A DNA stretch of 64,000 nucleotides from Streptomyces sp. DI166 (GTDB lineage: Bacteria > Actinomycetota > Actinomycetes > Streptomycetales > Streptomycetaceae), in contig NZ_FLSP01000034.1 in NCBI RefSeq assembly GCF_900091315.1, positions 16,054 through 80,053 of the forward strand. Reading direction: 5' to 3'. The translations under genes and the position numbers were made by a program. How positions within the stretch are numbered: position 1 is the first letter of the stretch; each line of letters starts with the position of its first letter. Under the pieces are notes generated by a model. That model made no database searches, was not told the DNA's origin, and saw nothing but the letters and a program-made list of their open reading frames with translations. This document shows positions 11,401-20,400 of this stretch, piece by piece.

Positions 11401-14400
11401 GCTACCGGATCGCGTGGCGTCCGGCCGCCGACCGCCCCGTCGGGACGCTCACCGGCACCTGGCTGGTCGCCGTGCCCGCTCTGCACGCCGACTCCGACCT
11501 CGTGCGCGTCTGCCTGGACGGGCTCGCCGAGCAGGGTGCCCGGACCGCGCCGCTGTTCGTCGACGCCGCCGATACGGACCGCGACCGGCTGGCCGCCCTG
11601 ATGACCGAGACGGCCCGGCACAGCGGCACCGACACCTTCGAGGGCGTCCTGTCCTTCCTCGCCCTCGACGAGCATCCGTACCTGGAGCAGCCGGGGCTGG
11701 CCGCCGGACTGGTCGCCGGGCTGGCGCTGATCCAGGCGTGCGCCGACACCGGACTGCGCTCCCCGCTGTGGCTCGCCACCAGCGGCGCCGTCACCACCGG
11801 CACGGCCGACCCGCTGCGCAACCCCGTGCAGAACGGCACCTGGGGCATGGGCCGGGTCGCCGCGCTGGAGCACCCCGAGTTCTGGGGCGGCCTCGTCGAC
11901 CTGCCCGAGACCCCCGACGACCGTACGGCCGCCCGGCTCTGCTCGATCCTGGCCGGCTCCGAGTCGGAGGCCGACGCCGACGCCGAGGACCAGCTCGCCG
12001 TCCGCCGTACCGGTGTCCTCAGCCGTCGTCTCGTCCGTACGCCCGCCGGTTCCGCGCCCGCCGAGCGGACCTGGACCTCACGCGGCACGGCGCTGATCAC
12101 CGGCGGCACCGGCGGCCTCGGCGGGCACACCGCCCGCTGGCTCGCCCGCAACGGCACCGAGCACCTGGTGCTGCTCAGCCGGAGGGGGCCCGACGCGCCC
12201 GGAGCGGCCGAACTCGAAGCGGAACTGCGTGAGTTGGGGGCCCGCGTCACCATCGCCGCCTGCGACATCGCCGACCGGGACGCCCTGGCCGCGCTCGTCG
12301 CGCGCGTCGAGGCCGACGGACCGCCCATCCGTACCGTCGTGCACACCGCGGGCGTCGGCATCCTCATCCCGCTCGCCACCACGACCCTCCAGGAGTTCGC
12401 CGACGGCGCCGAGGCCAAGTACTCGGGCGTCGCCAACCTCGACGCGGTCTTCGACGACGACCGGCTCGACGCGTTCGTCGTGTTCTCCTCCGTCGCCGGA
12501 GTCTGGGGCAGCGGCGACCACGGCGCCTACGCCGCCGCCAACGCCTACGCCGACGCCGTCGCCGAGCACCGCCGTGCCCGCGGCCTGGCCGGAACCTCCA
12601 TCGCCTGGGGCATCTGGAGCGACGAGGGCGGCGGCATGGGCCTGGAGGTCGTCCAGGAGCAACTGCGCTGGCGCGGCATCCCGTTCATGGACCCCAAGCT
12701 CGCCGTCGCCGCGATGCAGCAGGTCCTCGACCGCGACGAGTGCTTCATCGCCGTCGCCGACATCGACTGGGAACGCTTCGTCCCCGTCTTCACCGCCGCC
12801 CGCCACCGCCCCCTGCTCACCGAGGTGCCCGAGGTCGCCGAACTGCTGCGGGCCGAGCAGGAACGACTGCGCGACGACGTCCCGGACACGCAGAGCGCCG
12901 GACTGCTCGCCCGGCTGCGCGGCCTGTCGGCCGAGGACCAGGAACAGGCCGTACTGGACCTGGTGCGCGGCCAGGTCGCGGGCGTCCTCGGACACAGCAG
13001 CCCGAACGATGTCGAGACCGGCCGCGCCTTCCGCGAACTGGGCTTCGACTCCCTCACCTCCGTCGAACTGCGCAACCGGCTCAACGCGGCCACCGGACTT
13101 CGGCTGCCCGTCACCGTCATCTTCGACCGGCCCACGGTCACCGCCCTCGCCCGGCACATCCGGGAGGAACTCCTCGGCACCACCGACACCCTGCCCGTCC
13201 CGGCATCCGTACCCGTGGCCGCCGTCGACGACGACGATCCCATCGCCGTCGTCTCGATGAGCTGCCGCTACCCCGGCGGCGCCAACAGCCCCGAGGAGCT
13301 GTGGCGGATCCTCGCCGAGGGCCGTGACGTCATCGACGTCTTCCCCGACGACCGCGCCTGGGACCTCGACGCCCTCTACGACCCCGACCCCGACCGCGAG
13401 GGCACCTGCTACGCCCGCGAAGGCGGCTTCGTCTACGACGCCGGCGACTTCGACCCCGCCTTCTTCGGGATCTCCCCGCGCGAGGCCGTCGCCATGGACC
13501 CGCAGCAGCGGCTGCTGCTGGAGACCGCCTGGGAGGCCGTCGAACGCGCCGGGCTGCTCCCCGAGCACCTGCACGGCGCCCCCGTCGGCGTGTACGTCGG
13601 CGCGGGCAACCAGGGCTTCGGCGGCCTGGACAACCTGCCCGAGGGCGTCGAGGGCCACATCGTCACCGGCAGCGCCACCAGCGTGCTGTCCGGCCGTATC
13701 TCTTACACCCTCGGCCTCGCGGGCAGCGCCGTCACCATCGACACCGCCTGCTCCTCCTCCCTGGTCGCCCTGCACATGGCCGTGGAGTCGCTGCGCTCCG
13801 GCGAGTGCTCCATGGCTCTCGCCGGCGGTGTCGCCGTGATGGTCGAACCCATCGGGCTGATCGGCTTCGCCCGCACCCGCGGTATCGCCCGCGACGGCCG
13901 CTCCAAGGCGTTCGCCAAGGCCGCCGACGGCATGGGCCTCGCCGAGGGCGCGGGCATGGTCCTCCTGGAGCGCCTGTCCGACGCGCGCCGCAACGGCCAC
14001 CCCGTCCTCGCCGTCATCCGTGCCACGGCACTGAACCAGGACGGCGCCAGCAACGGCCTGAGCGCCCCCAGCGGTCCCGCGCAGCAGCAGGTCATCCGCG
14101 CCGCCCTCACCAAGGCCGGACTCACCCCGGCCGACGTGGACGCGGTCGAGGCACACGGCACCGGCACCACCCTCGGTGACCCGATCGAGGCCCAGGCGCT
14201 CCTCGCCACGTACGGCCAGGGACGGGACCCCGAACACCCGCTCTGGCTCGGCTCGGTGAAGTCCAACATCGGCCACGCCCAGGCCGCCTCCGGTGTCGCG
14301 GGCGTGATCAAGATGGTCCTCGCCCTGCAACACGGCCTGCTTCCGCAGACCCTCCACGTCGACGAGCCCACCCCGCACGTCGACTGGTCCGCGGGCGCGG

Positions 14401-17400
14401 TCTCCCTGCTCACCGAGCCGGTGGAGTGGCCACGGGTCGAGGGGCGTCCACGCCGCGCCGGTGTGTCCTCGTTCGGCGTGAGCGGAACGAACGCGCATGT
14501 GGTGTTGGAGGAGGCGCCGGAAGCTCCGGAGTCGGAGGCCGCGCCCGAGCCGGAGCCGGTGTTCTTGGCCGGTGGTGTGGTGCCGTGGGTGGTGTCCGGG
14601 CGTGGCCGGGAGGGGCTTGCCGGGCAGGCGGGGCGGCTGGCCGAGTTCGCGGCGGAGGCCGACGAGGGCATGCGGCCCGTGGACGTGGCCTGGTCCCTGG
14701 CCGCCACCCGTACCGCCTTCGAGAACCGGGCGGTCGCCCTCGGCGCCGGACTGGATGAAATCGCCTCCCGACTGGACGAGTTGGCGTCGGGCGCGGTGTC
14801 GGCGTCCGGTGTGGTGCGGGGTGCGGTTGTCCCGGGTGCGGATCGTGTGGTGTTCGTGTTCCCGGGTCAGGGGGCTCAGTGGGCCGGTATGGGGCGGGAG
14901 TTGTGGGATGCCTCGCCGGTGTTCGCGGAGTCGATGGAGGCGTGTGAGCGGGCGCTGGCCCCGTATGTTGAGTGGTCGCTGAGTGAAGTCGTGCGCGACG
15001 GGCGTGAGCTGTCGGATGTGGATGTCGTTCAGCCCGTGTCATGGGCTGTGATGGTGTCCCTCGCGGCTGTCTGGCGGGCGTGCGGTGTGCGGCCGTCTGT
15101 GGTGGTCGGGCATTCGCAGGGTGAGATTGCTGCTGCTGTGGTGGCGGGTGGTCTGTCGTTGGAGGACGGTGCGCGGGTTGTTGCGTTGCGGTCGAAGGCG
15201 ATCCGGGCCATCGCGGGCCGGGGCGGCATGGTGTCCGTACCGCTGCCCCTGGAGCAGGTAGAGGAACTCCTGGGCGACCGAGTCGACATCGCCGCCGTCA
15301 ATGGGCCGTCGTCCGTGGTCGTTGCGGGCGACGCGGATGCCCTCGACGAGCTGATGGCGCACTGTGAGGGCGCCGATATCCGGGCGCGTCGCATCCCGGT
15401 GGACTACGCCTCGCACACCTGGCACGTAGAGGCCATTGAGGACGAACTTGCCCGGGTTCTTGCTCCTGTCCAGCCGCAAACCGGTGACGTTCCTTTCCTC
15501 TCCACCACCGAGGCCGAGCTGATCGACACCGCTCGCCTCGACGGCGGCTACTGGTACCGCAACCTGCGCCAGCGCGTCCGCTTCGCCGACGCCATCCAAA
15601 ACCTCACCGAGCAGGGCTACTCCGCCTTCGTAGAGGTCAGCTCCCACCCGGTGCTGGGAATGCCGGTGCAGGAGACCGCCCCCGACGCCACGGTGGTGGG
15701 CACCCTGCGCCGCGACGACGGCGGCACCGCCCGCTTCCTCACCTCACTCGCCGAGGCCTGGGTGCGTGGCATCCCGGTCGACTGGACGAAGGTGCTCGCC
15801 GGACAGGGCGGCCGTACGGTCCAACTGCCCACGTACGCCTTCCAGCACTGCCGCTACTGGCTGGAGAAGACCACCCCGGCAGTCGTGGCAACCGCCTCCG
15901 ACACCGTGGACGCCCGCTTCTGGGACGCGGTCGAGCGTGAGGATCTCGAATCCCTCGCCGAAGCACTCCGACTCGAACACCGTGAACCGCTGGCCGAGTT
16001 GATGCCCGCTCTCTCGCGGTGGCGCAAGGACGCCGCCGCCCGTTCCGCGGTCGACAACTGGCGGTACAAGGTCGTCTGGAAGCCCCTGGGCGGTGAGTCG
16101 CGGTCCGTCGCCATGGACGGTGACTGGCTGCTCGTCGTGCCCGAAGGGGAGTCCATCCCCGCGGAGTTCGAAGTCGGCGTCGCCGACGCCCTCACCCGGC
16201 ACGGCGCCCGTGTCACGACGCTCAGTGTTGCCGCTGACGCGGACCGCGTCGGCCTCTCCGCCCTCCTCACGGACGCACTGACCGACGGGCTTCCGTCGCC
16301 CTCCGGGGTGCTGTCGCTACTGGCGCTGGACGAGACGCCGTACGCCGACGGCAGCGCGCTGTCCGGCGGGCTCGCGCTGACCACGGCGCTGCTGCAGGCG
16401 CTCGGGGACGCCGGGATCGCGGCGCCGCTGTGGATCGGCACCCGGGGTGCCGTGTCCACGGGCCGCGCCGACCGGCTCACCGCGCCTGTGCAGGCGCAGG
16501 TCTGGGGTCTGGGCCGGATCGCGGCGCTGGAGTACCCGCAGCGCTTCGGCGGGCTCGTCGATCTGCCGCAGGAGCTGGACGAGCGTGCCGGGACCCGGCT
16601 CGTGGCCGCCCTCACGGCCACGCCCGACGAGGACCAGCTGGTCGTGCGCGGCACCGGTCTGTTCGTACGGCGGCTGGTGCGGGCCGAGCGGCCCGACACC
16701 GCGCCCGTGGCGTGGGCGCCCGAGGGCACGGTGCTCGTTACCGGGGGCACCGGCGGAGTCGGCGCCCAGGTGGCGAGGAGGCTGGCGGGCAATGGTGCCG
16801 GGCATCTGCTGCTCGTCTCCCGCAGGGGAGCGGAGGCTCCTGGCGCCGCCGAGCTGGAGGCGGAGCTGACCGGACTCGGGGCCCGGGTCACCGTCGCGGC
16901 CTGCGACGTGGCCGACCGGGACCAACTGGCCGCGCTGCTGGCGGCCGTACCCGGGGACCGGCCGCTCACGGCGGTTGTGCACGCCGCCGGGGTCCTCGAC
17001 GACGGGGTGCTGGACGGGCTGACGCCCGAGCGGGCCGAGACGGTGCTCCGGCCCAAGACCGCCGCCGCTCTGAACCTGCACGAGCTGACCCGGGACCTCG
17101 GCCTGTCCGCGTTCGTGCTGTTCTCGTCGCTCGCCGGTACCCTCGGCGGGCCCGGCCAGGGCAGTTACGCGGCGGCCAACGCCTTCCTCGACGCGCTCGC
17201 CCGGGTCCGGCACGCCGACGGGCTGCCCGCGACGTCCGTCGCCTGGGGGGCGTGGGGCGGCGGTGGTCTGGCCGCAGGGGAGACGGGGGAGCGGCTGGCC
17301 CGTTCCGGGATGCCCGCCATGGACCCCGAGTCGGCGCTGACCGCCCTCGAACAGGCCGTCCTCGGCGCCGAACCCGTCCTCGCCGTGGCCGACGTCCGCT

Positions 17401-20400
17401 GGGAGACGTACGCCTACGCGCACGCCGACCGGCCCGCCCGGGTCATCGCCGAGCTGCCCGAGGTGCGCGCGGCGGAGGACGCGCGGCGCACCACGACGGA
17501 GGGGGAGGGCAACGCCGTCGTCGCCCGCCTCGCCGGTCTGCCGTACGACGAGCAGAGGCGTGAACTGCTCACCCTTGTGCGGGCGTTGGCGGCAGGGGCG
17601 CTCGGGTACTCCGGGCCCGAGGAGATCGACGAGGAGCGGGCCTTCCGCGACCTCGGGTTCGACTCGCTCACCGCGGTCGCCCTGCGCAACACCATCGCCG
17701 AGACCACGGGGCTGCGGCTGCCGGTGACCCTCGTCTTCGACCACCCGACCGCGACCGCGCTCGCCGACCGGCTCCACCAGGACCTCTTCGGCGCCGTGCC
17801 GGCGGTCCGGGAGGCGGCGCCCGCCGCGGTGGCAGCGGCCGACGACGACCCCGTGGTCATCGTCTCGATGAGCTGCCGCTACCCGGGCGGCGCCCACAGC
17901 CCCGAGGACCTGTGGCGGCTGCTGGTGCGCGGTGGTGACGCCGTGTCCGCCTTCCCCGACGACCGGGGCTGGGACCTGGAGGGCGCCTTCGACCCCGACC
18001 CGGACCGGCCCGGCACGTTCTACGCCCGCGGCGGCGGATTCCTGTACGACGCCCACCACTTCGACCCCGAGTTCTTCGGGATGAGCCCGCGCGAGGCGCT
18101 GGCCGTCGACCCTCAGCAGCGGCTGCTGCTGGAGGCGTCCTGGGAGGCGTTCGAGCGGGGCGGGATCGATCCGGGCGCGGTGCGCGGCAGCCGTACCGGC
18201 GTGTTCGTCGGGTCGAACTACCACGACTACGGGTCGCGGGTGCAGCACGCGCCCAAGGACTTCGAGGGGTACCTCGCCACGGGCAGCGCGGGGAGTGTGG
18301 CCTCCGGGCGGATCTCGTACACCTTCGGTCTGGAGGGGCCCGCGGTCACCGTCGACACGGCGTGCTCGTCGTCGCTGGTGGCGCTGCACATGGCCGCCCA
18401 GGCGCTGCGGTCCGGTGAGTGCTCCATGGCGCTGGCGGGCGGGGTCACCGTGATTTCCTCGCTGGACACGTTCATCGAGTTCAGCAGGCAGCGGGCGCTG
18501 TCCGCGGACGGGCGCTGCAAGGCGTTCTCCGAGGATGCCGACGGGGCCGGCTGGGCCGAGGGCGTCGGCATGGTGCTGCTGGAGCGGCTGTCCGACGCCC
18601 GCCGCAACGGGCACCCCGTGCTGGCCGTCCTCGCCGGGTCCGCCGTCAACCAGGACGGCGCGAGCAACGGACTGACCGCGCCGAGCGGGCCCGCCCAGCA
18701 GCGGGTCATCCGGCAGGCGCTGGCGTCGGCGGGGATCGGTCCGGCCGACGTGGACGCAGTGGAGACGCACGGCACCGGTACCCGGCTCGGCGACCCCATC
18801 GAGGCGCAGGCCCTGATGGCGACGTACGGTCAGGACCGGCCCGCGGACCGGCCGCTGCGGATCGGCGCGCTGAAGTCCAATATCGGTCACACCCAGGCCG
18901 CCGCCGGGGTCGGCGGGGTCATCAAGATGGTCCTGGCCCTGCGGCACGGTCTGCTGCCGCGCACCCTGCACGCGGAGCGGCCGTCCACCGGCATCGACTG
19001 GGACGCGGGTGCCGTGACGCTGCTGACCGAGCCGGTGGAGTGGCCCGGCGGCGGTGAACGGCCGCGCCGGGCGGGGGTGTCCGCGTTCGGCATCAGCGGG
19101 ACCAACGCCCATGTGATCCTTCAGGAACCGCCCGCCGGGGTCGAAGACTCCGTCTCGCCGGAGGGGGCGCCCGTCCCCGCCGCCTCCGGCGAGGTGGTCC
19201 CCTGGGTGCTGTCCGGGCGCACCACCGACGCCCTGCACGCCCAGGCGGCCCGGCTGCTCGCCCATCTGGAGGACCCCGAGCGGCGGGACGACGCGAGCGA
19301 CCTCGACATCGCCCACACGCTGGCCGTCGGGCGCGCCGCGTTCGACCGGCGGGCGGCTCTCGTCGGCCGCGGGCGGGACGAACTCCTCGACGCGCTCAGG
19401 GCACTCGCCGAGGGCCGTGAGGCGCCCGGCGTGCTCCGCGGGGTGCGGCGGCGGGACGGTCGTACCGCCTTCCTGTTCAGCGGGCAGGGCAGTCAGCGTC
19501 CCGGCATGGGCCGCGAACTGTACGCCGCCCAGCCGGTGTTCGCGGACGCCGTCGACGCGGTCTGCGCCGAACTCGACCGGGAGCTGCAACACCCGCTGAA
19601 GAGCGTGCTGTTCGCTGCCGCAGGCTCCCCCGAGGCCGCGCTGCTGGACCGTACCGACTACACCCAGGCCGGTCTGTTCGCCCTGGAAGTGGCCCAGTTC
19701 AGGCTGCTGGAACACTGGGGGCTGCGGCCGGACGTGGTCGTCGGGCACTCCATCGGGGAGATCGCCGCTGCCCATGTCGCCGGTGTGCTCGGCCTCGCCG
19801 ACGCCTGTCGGCTGGTCGCCGCGCGCGGCCGCCTCATGGGGCAACTGCCCGACGGCGGCGCCATGCTGGCCGTACAGGCGGGCGAGGCCGAGGTCACCGA
19901 GGTGCTGCGCACGTATGAGGAGCGGGTCGCCGTCGCCGCCGTCAACGGGCCCACGTCCGTGGTGGTCTCGGGCGACGAGGAGGCCGTGGAGGAACTCGCC
20001 GAGGCCTGGCGGGAGGCCGGGGTGCGCACCAAGCGGCTCACCGTCTCCCACGCCTTCCACTCGCCGCGCATGGAGCCCATGCGGGCACCCTTCGCCGCCG
20101 AGATCCGCGACCTCGACTACAGCGCCCCTGCCGTGCAGATCGTCTGCGACCTCACCGGTGAGGTCGCCGCGCCCGGTGAGCTGGAGGGCGCCGACTACTG
20201 GGTGCGGCACGTGCGCGAAGCCGTCCGCTTCGCCGACGTGGTCACCACGCTGGAACGCCAAGGGGTCACCGCCTACGTCGAGTTGGGCCCCGACGGTGTG
20301 CTCAGCGCCATGACCCGCGACTGCCTCACCGACCCGGACGCGGCCGTCGTCACCCCGCTGCTGCGCCGAGACCGGCCCGAGGACACCGCGCTCACCACGG

